Assembly (NCBI GenBank): GCA_938024995.1
Contig: CALJDU010000016.1
Location: 1-64,000 of the forward strand
DNA: 64,000 bases
Source: an uncultured bacterium
GTDB taxonomy: Bacteria > Myxococcota_A > Polyangia > Polyangiales > Houyiibacteriaceae
Direction: 5' to 3'
Shown: positions 1 through 10,287 of the stretch, piece after piece
Position numbering within the stretch: the stretch's first letter is position 1
How the letters are laid out: the number at the start of each line of letters is the position of its first letter
The notes under the pieces: model-generated
Told to the model about the DNA's origin: nothing
Database searches by the model: none
Seen by the model: the letters and a program-made list of their open reading frames with translations, nothing else
Program-made: the position numbers and the translations under genes

Positions 1-1
1 G

Positions 2-1795
2 CGACTGACCCGCGGAGGGATGGGCACCCTCTATCTCGCAAACCGGGTAGGCGCAGGTGGGTTCTCTCGGCAAGTCGCGATCAAGCTTCTTCACACGGAG
101 CTCAACGACGATCCGGAGCTCGTGAAGATGTTCATGGACGAGGCGCGGCTGATGACCAACATCCGCCACCCCAACGTCGTCCAGGTCGACTCGCTCGGTG
201 AACGTGACGGAGTTCACTACATTGTGATGGAGCTTGTCGAAGGCGCGCCGCTGACGCGTCTTCTCAATGCGCTACACAAGCGACAGCGCATCCTCAGTCC
301 TGCGCTCGCGGTCTTCATCGCGATCGAGCTGACGAAGGGTCTGCAGGCAACCCACGAGGCGACCGACAAAGACGACGTCCCGCTTCAGATCGTTCACCGC
401 GACGTCACGCCGCACAACATCCTGGTCAGCAAGAACGGTAACGTGAAGCTGATCGACTTCGGGGTCGCGAAGTCACGGTTGACTGAAACCGTCGCCGGGA
501 TGATCAAAGGGAAGTTCCGCTACATGTCGCCGGAGCAAGCCTTCGGCAAGACGGTCGACGCGCGAACCGATGTGTACGCGGTTGGCGTCGTCCTCTATGA
601 GCTGCTCACGGGTCGCCGTCGCTTCAACGCGAAGACCGATATCGAGCTCCTGGAAAAGGTCCGCCACCCCAAGCGGGTCGACCCCAGCCGCTACAACCCG
701 CTGGTCTCCGAGCGACTCGACGCGGTCATCGCCAAAGCCATGGCGAAGGATGCAGACGAGCGATACCCCTCCGCTCGGGAGCTCCGCAGCGCGCTTCGAG
801 CGGCGTGTGGCGACGCGCGAGACATCGAGACGGATGACCTCGGCAGCCTGTTGCGCGAGGCGCTCGCACAGGTGAAGGACGACACCAAGGTCCGCCCCGT
901 CGCGATGCACGCGATCGAAACGCTGACGCACCACCTCGACGACCTCGCCGCGCTCAGCGAGATGGACGAAGCCGACGAACCCGCGAACTCAGTCGAGATC
1001 GCGCTCGACGACGAGGATGGCGAACCCGCCGATCTGATCGAGGAGCGGAGCAACGCCTTCGTTGATCTTGGGGACCTACTCCGCGACGACGACGAAGACG
1101 AAGACGAAGAACAAGCGGTACGCGCGACCCCACCGCCACCTCCGGTCACGAACACTTCTCCGGCTGTAGCGAGCGCTCCGCCTCCCGTCGTGACCGTTCC
1201 GCCTGTTGCGACCGTTCCCCCTGTTGCCGTTCCGCCTGTCGCGTCCGTTCCGCCTGTCGCGACCGTTCCTCCGCCGGCTCCCCCCCTCGTTCCGCCTGCG
1301 CCCGCGGGAGGTCCCCCCGTTCCGGCGGCGAGCGAAGCGGCGCGCGACGAATCGCCCGATGAGAGCGAAGCACTCGCTGCGGCCGCCATCGTCGAGGTTC
1401 AGGAAACCATTCCGGGTATGCGCAAACCGCCTCCCAAGATTTTGGCGGCCGGCGCTGTTGGGTTTGCGGTCTTGGTGCTCCTCATCGCGTTCTTCATGAG
1501 CGGGGATGAAACACCGGAGGACGAAGCCCCTCAGTCCGCCGAGAGCGTCCAACCGGCCGAAGACTCACCGGTCGCGGAACCGGTGCAGACCACGACGACA
1601 ATGACGCCCGCAACCCCAGAGCCCGTGGCCGCCGGAGCCGCGGCGGAGATCCCCGTTGCGATGGCGGGCGAAGTCGAAGAAGCGGAACCTCCTGCAGAGG
1701 AACCGGAAGAGCCACGCGCAGAGGAGCGTGAAGAATCCCGGTCGAGACGACATCGGCGTAGACGTCGTCGCCGTTTGATTCGAGACTGGCATTGA
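2..1795 (+). CDS. Ser/Thr protein kinase, membrane anchored (5' end cut by window)
   Basis: A Hanks-type kinase that phosphorylates Ser/Thr on proteins. The codons before the first ATG (position 20) read RLTRGG and run straight into MGTLYLA, completing the glycine-rich GGMG loop, so the true start lies upstream of the window. Counting from that ATG: VAIK lysine at 22, helix-C Glu 41, HRD catalytic loop at 126-128, DFG at 146-148 and SPEQ at 170-173. The kinase domain is followed by an acidic stretch, a Pro/Val-rich tract of PPVA-type repeats around 390-430, one transmembrane segment around 475-495 and a very basic C-terminus. The outer part may span the periplasm. The next gene starts at its stop codon. 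The kinase call is secure; the substrate is unknown. Confidence 0.95.
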   Translation, partial: RLTRGGMGTLYLANRVGAGGFSRQVAIKLLHTELNDDPELVKMFMDEARLMTNIRHPNVVQVDSLGERDGVHYIVMELVEGAPLTRLLNALHKRQRILSPALAVFIAIELTKGLQATHEATDKDDVPLQIVHRDVTPHNILVSKNGNVKLIDFGVAKSRLTETVAGMIKGKFRYMSPEQAFGKTVDARTDVYAVGVVLYELLTGRRRFNAKTDIELLEKVRHPKRVDPSRYNPLVSERLDAVIAKAMAKDADERYPSARELRSALRAACGDARDIETDDLGSLLREALAQVKDDTKVRPVAMHAIETLTHHLDDLAALSEMDEADEPANSVEIALDDEDGEPADLIEERSNAFVDLGDLLRDDDEDEDEEQAVRATPPPPPVTNTSPAVASAPPPVVTVPPVATVPPVAVPPVASVPPVATVPPPAPPLVPPAPAGGPPVPAASEAARDESPDESEALAAAAIVEVQETIPGMRKPPPKILAAGAVGFAVLVLLIAFFMSGDETPEDEAPQSAESVQPAEDSPVAEPVQTTTTMTPATPEPVAAGAAAEIPVAMAGEVEEAEPPAEEPEEPRAEEREESRSRRHRRRRRRRLIRDWH

Positions 1796-2727
1796 TGCCG
1801 CGCGTACTCCTTCTCCTCCTCGCCACCACCGTCGCTACCGTGGCCGCTCCGGTCGACGCGCAGTCAACCGACGAAGAGGCGCGGGCGCTCTTCGAAGAGG
1901 GCATCACGGAGAGCGAGGCCGGGCGCTGGGAAAACGCGCTCTCACGCTTCCAAGAAGCGCACGCGATGACAGAGCGCGCCTGGCTCTTGTTCAACATCGG
2001 GGAAGCGCAGCTCAGGCTCGGTCGACTCACCGCCGCGAAGGCCTCGCTCCTTCAGTTTCGGCGCGAGTGCGAAGCCTCCGACTGCGAGCGGTTTGGACGG
2101 GAAGCGGACGCGGCGCTCGACACGATCGAGTCTCGGTTCGCGCACGCGATGATCGTGGTGTCCAACCGCGGCGCGCGAGATGTCGTGCTCGTGGACGGTG
2201 AGGTCGTCGACGTGGACGACGTCACGCTCGACGCCGGCGCGCACCAGGTTGAGGTGCGCCGCGGCAGCGAGGTCCTCGTCTCACACCCCATCACCATCCA
2301 GGAGCAGGAGCGACAGTCCGTGCAGCTCGTGGTGCCCTCCGACGGGACGACCTTCGTCACGACCTCTCCCTACGGAGCGGTGGCCGGCCCCGACATGGAC
2401 ACGGTCGAGCCCGCCCCCGACTCGTTCCCCATGTGGAAAATCGGCCTCATCGCTTCATCGGCCACCTTGGCGACTGGCGCGCTCGTCGCGCTGCTCTCAC
2501 TGGGGCCGCGCGGAGAGGTCACCGACGCGGGCGCCGCTCCCTTTAGCTCCGTCAGCGACGCGCATGCGCGAGCACAGCGCAGGCTGAACTGGGGCTGGGG
2601 CTTACTCGGCCTGGGCGCCGCGGGGCTCGGCCTGAGCTTGGGTCTGATGTTCGGCGAGCGCGGCGACGACGATGATGTTGAGGTTTCGCTGGGAATCGGG
2701 CGCGTCTCGGTCCGCGGGACGTTCTAA
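1795..2727 (+). CDS. TPR protein with PEGA-like segment and C-terminal membrane hairpin
   Basis: 310 aa. The ATG at 1795 shares one base with the kinase stop (TGATG), so the two are translationally coupled; an in-frame TTG at 1792 is the alternative. A signal peptide ends near VDAQS. A TPR-like helical pair follows (ALFEEGITESEAGRWENAL, then NIGEAQLRLGRL), then a small beta-rich segment with VLVDGEVVDVDDVTLDAG and VEVRRGSE, which looks like a PEGA domain. Two hydrophobic segments near 220-240 and 270-290 end the protein. Kinase plus TPR/PEGA neighbours are a common myxobacterial arrangement, and the protein may be a partner or substrate of the kinase (inference). No catalytic motif is seen. 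Confidence 0.8.
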   Translation: MPRVLLLLLATTVATVAAPVDAQSTDEEARALFEEGITESEAGRWENALSRFQEAHAMTERAWLLFNIGEAQLRLGRLTAAKASLLQFRRECEASDCERFGREADAALDTIESRFAHAMIVVSNRGARDVVLVDGEVVDVDDVTLDAGAHQVEVRRGSEVLVSHPITIQEQERQSVQLVVPSDGTTFVTTSPYGAVAGPDMDTVEPAPDSFPMWKIGLIASSATLATGALVALLSLGPRGEVTDAGAAPFSSVSDAHARAQRRLNWGWGLLGLGAAGLGLSLGLMFGERGDDDDVEVSLGIGRVSVRGTF

Positions 2728-2748
2728 CTTCTCGCGCTTTTCGTTTTG

Positions 2749-3396
2749 CTACCGCATCGCGAGGAACGGGTTGTTCCGCTTCTCTTGCGCGATGGTCGTG
2801 GCGGGTCCGTGACCGGGAACGATGATCGCGTCGTCCGGCAGCGTGAGCAGTCGATCACGAATCGAGCGCATCATCTGCTCCGTGTCTCCACGCCAAAGGT
2901 CCGTCCTCCCGACGCCGCCCGCGAAGAGCGTGTCGCCCGACGCGATCACCGGCGTGCTCCCAACGGCTTGCAAGCAGATGCTCCCGGGCGTGTGCCCGGG
3001 CGTGTGCAGCACCGCGACCTCTTGCTCGCCACACACCACGACATCGCTGTCCGCGACGAAGCGATCAATCGCGGGCGGCTCCCCGATCTTGAGCGGGATC
3101 CCGAAGGTATCGAGCTGCATCTGGAGCCCGCCCTTCTCGTAGAGAAAGAGGTCGTCCTCGTGCAGCAAGGTCGGCGCGCCGGTCAGCTCTTGCAGCTCCG
3201 CGGTTCCGCCGACGTGATCAAAATGCGTGTGTGTGTGAACGATGCCCACGCACTTCATGTTGAGCTCGCCGAGGCGCGCGAAGATGCGCGACGCCTCGCC
3301 GCCGGGATCGACCACGATCGCTTCGCCGCGTTCTTCGTCGCCGAGGATGACGCAGTTGCACTGGAGTGGACCGACCGGGAAGTGCTCGAAGATCAT
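2749..3396 (-). CDS. MBL-fold metallo-hydrolase (glyoxalase II-like)
   Basis: 215 aa when started at ATG 3396 (MIFEHFPVGPLQCNC), where family similarity begins; the open frame runs further upstream but that part looks non-coding. The metal-binding motif THTHFDHVGG is present, followed by HTPGHTPGS, GDTLFAGGVGRTD and PGHGP, the usual order of ligands in the YcbL/glyoxalase II-like branch of the metallo-beta-lactamase fold. Such enzymes hydrolyse thioesters such as S-lactoylglutathione using two metals in the cytoplasm. It is last in a run of three minus-strand genes. The family is secure; the exact substrate is not. Confidence 0.88.
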   Translation of the reverse strand: MIFEHFPVGPLQCNCVILGDEERGEAIVVDPGGEASRIFARLGELNMKCVGIVHTHTHFDHVGGTAELQELTGAPTLLHEDDLFLYEKGGLQMQLDTFGIPLKIGEPPAIDRFVADSDVVVCGEQEVAVLHTPGHTPGSICLQAVGSTPVIASGDTLFAGGVGRTDLWRGDTEQMMRSIRDRLLTLPDDAIIVPGHGPATTIAQEKRNNPFLAMR

Positions 3397-3499
3397 GACG
3401 TGATCATAGGTCGAAACCGCGCGCGATACGATGCGGAGTTGCTGGCCGCTGGGCGAGCTGCAGCGCTGGCGCAAAGCGAGGCGGAGCACGCCGTCGCGA

Positions 3500-3919
3500 C
3501 TATTCGTCTTCTTCGAGGTCTTCGAGCTCGGCGAGCTTCTTCAGCGCGCGCTTCGGAGCGACCATCCGGTAGCCGTCCAACATGAGGTCGCGGATCATCT
3601 CGAGATCCGCCGAGGGCACATCCAGCCGCGCGCCGATCCATCCAGAGGGTCCGACGTACGGCGGAATGTAAAACCTCGCCGGGTCCATCTCGACGACGCC
3701 AGCCTGGGTCAGCTTGTCGTGCTTGATCCAGATCCCAAGACGACCATCGTCGTGGTGACCGTCGTGAAAGCTCACGAAGGTTTTTCGCCCGCCCCAGAAC
3801 GTCGGCGATCCATGGGAGAGCTTCTCGCTGGTCTCGGGCCACTCGGCGATCACGTCACGGACCCACGCGAGCGCTTTTTCCGGGTCACGGAACGGGGCGT
3901 TCTTTTTCTTCTTCGCCAT
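3500..3919 (-). CDS. MmcQ/YjbR family protein
   Basis: 139 aa from ATG 3919, beginning MAKKKKNAPF; the longer upstream frame has no coding character. Features are an N-terminal helix with ALAWVRDVIAEWPETSEKLSHGSPTF, WGGRKTFVSF, a conserved IWIKHD strand, RFYIPPYVG and a C-terminal helix RMVAPKRALKKL followed by an acidic tail. This matches the small CyaY-like MmcQ/YjbR fold (about 115-140 aa), proposed to bind DNA but without a clear cellular role. It lies between the cupin gene (52 bp upstream) and the metallo-hydrolase gene on the same strand, and the three may be co-transcribed. Confidence 0.8.
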   Translation of the reverse strand: MAKKKKNAPFRDPEKALAWVRDVIAEWPETSEKLSHGSPTFWGGRKTFVSFHDGHHDDGRLGIWIKHDKLTQAGVVEMDPARFYIPPYVGPSGWIGARLDVPSADLEMIRDLMLDGYRMVAPKRALKKLAELEDLEEDE

Positions 3920-3971
3920 GGTGGTTTGTGCATTCCGCGAGGGTGTTTGCCAACCGCGCGGTCGTCGCGAA

Positions 3972-4985
3972 CTAACTTGCGGTTGGCTGGTTGGATCCGA
4001 GAGACCCAGCGAGAATATCCCGCGGGCGGTAGTCCGCGAACTTGTTCGGTCGCGCGAAGCCGGAGAACGCGAGGCTGATCGAGACATCGAGCGCGCGAAC
4101 GTGATGCCACCAGCCGAGCGGGATGAAGAGCGCGTCCCCGGGTGAGAGCACAAAGTCGTAGCCCTTGTCCTCGTAGCCGCTCGCGGGATCTTCCGGATCC
4201 ACGCTCGCGTACATCGAGGTCGCCCCTTCGAGGAGCGAGAGCTCCCAGGGCGAGAACATCCGAAAGCGCTTCCGGCCGTACACCTGAAGAAAGAGGACGT
4301 TGCTCATGTCGTGATGGAGCTTGGTGACCGTCCCGGCCGGACCAAACCATAGCGCGCTGCTCGCTGCGCTGTCTCTCCGCAAAACCGTTCCATCGATGCG
4401 GAGCTCGTCCCAGAGCGGACGGAAGGCGTCGGTCTCGATGTTGCGGTTGCGTGCGATCGCGTAGAAATCGTTGGTCTCTCCAGCGTCGGCGACCTGTTTG
4501 GCGAACTGAGAGAAGGGGAGCGTTCGGGTCAGCGCTTCGACCTTGCGATCATAGTCCGGATCGCTATCCCGATCGGCGTGCACGGCGATCTCCGCGTCCC
4601 CCGCGCGCTCGACCAGGTGCGCTGGCGTCCACGAGCGCGCGGGCCAGTCGTCGAAGAAGCCTTCCCAGATCACCGGCGCGTTGTGCGCCCAGTACGTTCT
4701 AAAGAAGCGGTCGGCGCTAAGGTCACGGCGCCGCTCCGGTTCACGCGAATCACTAGACAGCCTGGTCTGCGTCTCCGCCAGCATCGAGAACATGCGGTTC
4801 CGCCGCGCGACCTCCCGCGCGGCGGCGAAGAGCGGAGAGCTCGCGATGGTCTCGATCTCATGGATCGCGAGCCCTTCCTCAACGCCAGCCTGGCTGAGCC
4901 CGGCGAGCACCTCGGCAGGCGTCGCCCCGCGGAGCAGGTTCACGGCCACCCATTGCTGCCACTCGTCACTCAGCGCGTCGGTCAT
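3972..4985 (-). CDS. JmjC/cupin_8-type 2-oxoglutarate-Fe(II) oxygenase-like protein
   Basis: 337 aa, ATG start. The C-terminal half is a cupin_8 (JmjC-like) domain: FFRTYWAHNAPVIWEGFFDDWPA opens it, LHHDMSN supplies the HxD pair, and WWHHVRALD supplies the distal His, so all three Fe(II) ligands appear intact. SPGDALFIPLGWWH is the classic strand pair. Proteins of this type hydroxylate protein or peptide side chains using O2 and 2-oxoglutarate. The N-terminal 85 residues are helical with no recognised motif. It is the first gene of the minus-strand run ending at 2749. The family is well supported; the target is unknown. Confidence 0.85.
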   Translation of the reverse strand: MTDALSDEWQQWVAVNLLRGATPAEVLAGLSQAGVEEGLAIHEIETIASSPLFAAAREVARRNRMFSMLAETQTRLSSDSREPERRRDLSADRFFRTYWAHNAPVIWEGFFDDWPARSWTPAHLVERAGDAEIAVHADRDSDPDYDRKVEALTRTLPFSQFAKQVADAGETNDFYAIARNRNIETDAFRPLWDELRIDGTVLRRDSAASSALWFGPAGTVTKLHHDMSNVLFLQVYGRKRFRMFSPWELSLLEGATSMYASVDPEDPASGYEDKGYDFVLSPGDALFIPLGWWHHVRALDVSISLAFSGFARPNKFADYRPRDILAGSLGSNQPTAS

Positions 4986-5024
4986 GGAGCGATTTCACCG
5001 AACGTCTCGGCGCGGGCGCGACGG

Positions 5025-5339
5025 CTACTCCCCATCGACCATCGGCGGGACGGGGGCAGGCACTTCGCCGTCTGGCGCCTCTTCCACCATCGGCGGCACC
5101 TCTTCCACCATCGGCGGCGCTTGTTCCACCATCGGCGGCGGCGTTTCTTCAAGCGCTTCCTCGACCATCGGCGCGTCTTCCACCTGCTCCACCATCGGCG
5201 GGTTCGCGTGCTGAGCCGTGCCGCACGCGACCGCGAAGGGCAGCGCGGCGGTCGCGACGACGGCCTTGGCGGAGCGCGCGAGCGAGGGACGAGAGACGAT
5301 GGGCGGGGACTTGGGAGTATTCGTGAGTTTCATAGCCAT
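5025..5339 (-). CDS. Small exported PMVE-repeat protein
   Basis: 104 aa. The N-terminus has a basic start and a hydrophobic segment AVVATAALPFAVAC, so it could be a lipoprotein with Cys39 as the modified residue (the lipobox is weak). The mature part is almost entirely six short repeats of the form P-P-M-V-E-E/Q (one unit reads PPMVDG), with acidic and Pro-rich spacers. The DNA shows matching tandem copies of caccatcggcgg. No domain is recognised. It lies downstream of the pyrophosphatase fusion, but a terminator-like hairpin separates them. It could be a flexible envelope spacer. An alternative ATG lies at 5333. Coding status is likely but not certain. Confidence 0.55.
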   Translation of the reverse strand: MAMKLTNTPKSPPIVSRPSLARSAKAVVATAALPFAVACGTAQHANPPMVEQVEDAPMVEEALEETPPPMVEQAPPMVEEVPPMVEEAPDGEVPAPVPPMVDGE

Positions 5340-5413
5340 TCAACGCGCGACCAGAGCCGCGCTTACACCCAAGCGTTCTTTTTTCTCGGGGCCGCTCGAC
5401 GATACCGCAAATG

Positions 5414-5443
5414 AAAAACGCCGACCCAAGGGCCGGCGTCTTT
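5414..5443 (-). terminator. Intrinsic terminator after the pyrophosphatase fusion gene
   Basis: ACGCCG (5418-5423) pairs with CGGCGT (5434-5439), with a partly paired CCC/GGG interior. On the minus strand the stem is followed by TTTTTCAT, a usable U-run. It lies 20 bp past the stop codon at 5463 and fits termination of that gene before the PMVE-repeat gene. Confidence 0.65.
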
Positions 5444-5462
5444 CGTGTTCGCGAAGGCGAAC

Positions 5463-8570
<3,108 letters not shown>

Positions 8571-8730
8571 CTCGAGGGGCTCTCTTTATTTTAGAGTCGC
8601 GGACTTCACGGCTGGACGCCGGGTCCCGAAAGCGCGCCACTTCTACCGGAATCTCCGCGGGCGTCAAACCGCGACGCAGCCTGAGCAGCCCGCGCGAACG
8701 AAACCGCAGGGCTTTCGGCCGTTCTTAAGC

Positions 8731-8744
8731 CACCACGCGTGGTG
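8731..8744. promoter_or_regulatory. 14-bp perfect palindrome in the divergent promoter region
   Basis: CACCACGCGTGGTG is a perfect palindrome in the 268-bp gap between the divergently read pyrophosphatase fusion (start 8570) and DUF4291 gene (start 8839). A dimeric repressor or activator could bind it, or it could be chance in GC-rich DNA. No promoter boxes could be assigned with confidence in this gap. Confidence 0.35.
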
Positions 8745-8838
8745 TTTCTGGCGGGTTGAACCTGGATTCTCTCGTGATCCCGCGATCCGAACCTGTGCGT
8801 GGCTTGCACAGTGGCATGACCGTGGACACCTTCGCGGC

Positions 8839-9474
8839 GTGAGCTTACTCGCGTTCAGCAAGTACCAGACGATCAAGACGAGCTGGCCCGACGAGGGCAA
8901 AGTGATCCTCGCGTCGTTCAACGAACGTGAGGTCATCGTCTATCAGGCGTTCCGCCCCACCATCGCGGACGCCGCCGTCGCGGACCAACGCTTTGGTGGC
9001 GGCGGGTACTCGCTCACGCGCATGAGCTGGGTCAAGCCGAACTTCCTTTGGATGATGTATCGCGCGGACTGGTGTCGCCGCGAAGTGCATCAAGCGCGGG
9101 TCCTCGCGATCACGATCCGCCGCGCGTTCTTCGATGAACTGTTGCGGTCCGCGGTGCGCTCGAGCTTCGGGGACCCGTATTCGGATCGCGTCGTCTGGAA
9201 ACACGCGATCAAGACGAGTGATGTGCGGCTTCAGTGGGATCCCGATCATCATCTGAAGGGGGCGAAGCTAACGCGACGCGCGGTACAGCTCGGGCTGCGC
9301 GGCGAGACGCTGCGCCGCTTCGCGGAAGAAGAGTGCGTCGCGATCGAAGACATCACGCCCTTCGTCCACGCGCAGCGCGATCGCGATCTCAGCCAGCTCG
9401 AGGTGCCGACCGAGCGCGTATACCCGGTCGTGGATAAGACCGCCCGCGTCGCGTTAGCCATGCCGCTCGCGTAG
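8839..9474 (+). CDS. DUF4291 family protein
   Basis: 211 aa from GTG 8839. The sequence carries the family pattern: ILASFNEREVIVYQAFRP at the N-terminus, then SLTRMSWVKPNFLWMMYRA, a helix with RVLAITIRRAFFDELL, VRLQWDPDHHLKG, RAVQLGLRGETLRRF and IEDITPFVHA near the end. DUF4291 proteins are about 200 aa, cytoplasmic, and have no established function. The length is normal. A nucleotidyltransferase-like gene follows after 10 bp and is probably co-transcribed. The family call is confident; a role cannot be given. Confidence 0.85.
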   Translation: MSLLAFSKYQTIKTSWPDEGKVILASFNEREVIVYQAFRPTIADAAVADQRFGGGGYSLTRMSWVKPNFLWMMYRADWCRREVHQARVLAITIRRAFFDELLRSAVRSSFGDPYSDRVVWKHAIKTSDVRLQWDPDHHLKGAKLTRRAVQLGLRGETLRRFAEEECVAIEDITPFVHAQRDRDLSQLEVPTERVYPVVDKTARVALAMPLA

Positions 9475-9484
9475 GGTTCACGCC

Positions 9485-10279
9485 GTGAAGAAGAAGAGCC
9501 CCTTGAGCGACGAGACCCGCACGGTCGCCTCTGTCATGGCTGCGCTCGCGGAGACAGAGGAGCTCGCGAAACTCCTGGGTCGTGACCTCATCCCGCTGAA
9601 GGGTGTCGTGCTACACGCCCGCGAGCTGGTCCCGATCGCGCGCGGTCTCACCGATGTCGACGTGCTGGTGCGAGACGCGGACGCTGCCCACGCGGTGCTC
9701 TCGCGCGCCGGATACGAACAGCGCGAGACGATCGACGCGGTCGCGCGCACCTACCGATCGCCGAGCGGGGTCGTGGTGGATGTGCACCGCGCGCTGTTCC
9801 GCGATGGACGCTTCCGTCTCTCGGCGACCGGGGTCTTCGCTCGCGCGCGAGACGGCGATGTCCTCAGCGGGCTCTCCATGGATGATCGGGATCTGGTCGC
9901 CCACTTGCTCGGCAAATGGGTCAACGACAGCGCGATCGCGGACGCCCGCGGGCGCGAGGTCGCGAGCGTGATCACGCAGCTCACGCGCGACGCGCTTCAC
10001 CCGGCGGCGCTGGCGTTTCATCTCGGCGACGTGGGGATGGGTCGCGCGCTTCGCCACCTCGCCCGCGTGCTCACCTCGCCAGCGAGCGATCGCGCGCTCC
10101 GGCGGGTCGTCGCGTGCTTACCCGACGACCGCGCCGCGCCGTTCGCGCTCCGAATCGCGAAGAGGCTGGCGCCCTCGCCGCTCGGCAAGTTCGCGCTCGG
10201 GGAGACGCTGACGCGGAGCTCACGCGCGTTGATCCGCGCGGGGCTGTCGAGGTCCGCGCGGTCGCGCCGGCCTCGCTAA
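9485..10279 (+). CDS. Uncharacterised nucleotidyltransferase (NTP_transf_5-like)
   Basis: 264 aa from GTG 9485. DLIPLKGVVL, then RGLTDVDVLVRDADAAHAVL, RAGYEQRET and VVVDVHRALF follow the NTP_transf_5 pattern: the LKG loop, the DxD metal pair in a DVDVLV strand, and a later Asp-His strand. This family is often found beside capsule or natural-product loci and its substrate is unknown. The C-terminal 120 residues are helical and end in a basic tail (RSARSRRPR). It follows the DUF4291 gene by 10 bp and converges with the TPR gene, the two stops being 8 bp apart. Confidence 0.72.
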   Translation: MKKKSPLSDETRTVASVMAALAETEELAKLLGRDLIPLKGVVLHARELVPIARGLTDVDVLVRDADAAHAVLSRAGYEQRETIDAVARTYRSPSGVVVDVHRALFRDGRFRLSATGVFARARDGDVLSGLSMDDRDLVAHLLGKWVNDSAIADARGREVASVITQLTRDALHPAALAFHLGDVGMGRALRHLARVLTSPASDRALRRVVACLPDDRAAPFALRIAKRLAPSPLGKFALGETLTRSSRALIRAGLSRSARSRRPR

Positions 10280-10287
10280 GCTTCTTT

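Noticed and set aside
1195..1290. Possible repeat element in the kinase gene
   Set aside because: It encodes in-frame PPVA-type Pro/Val repeats and is part of the protein.
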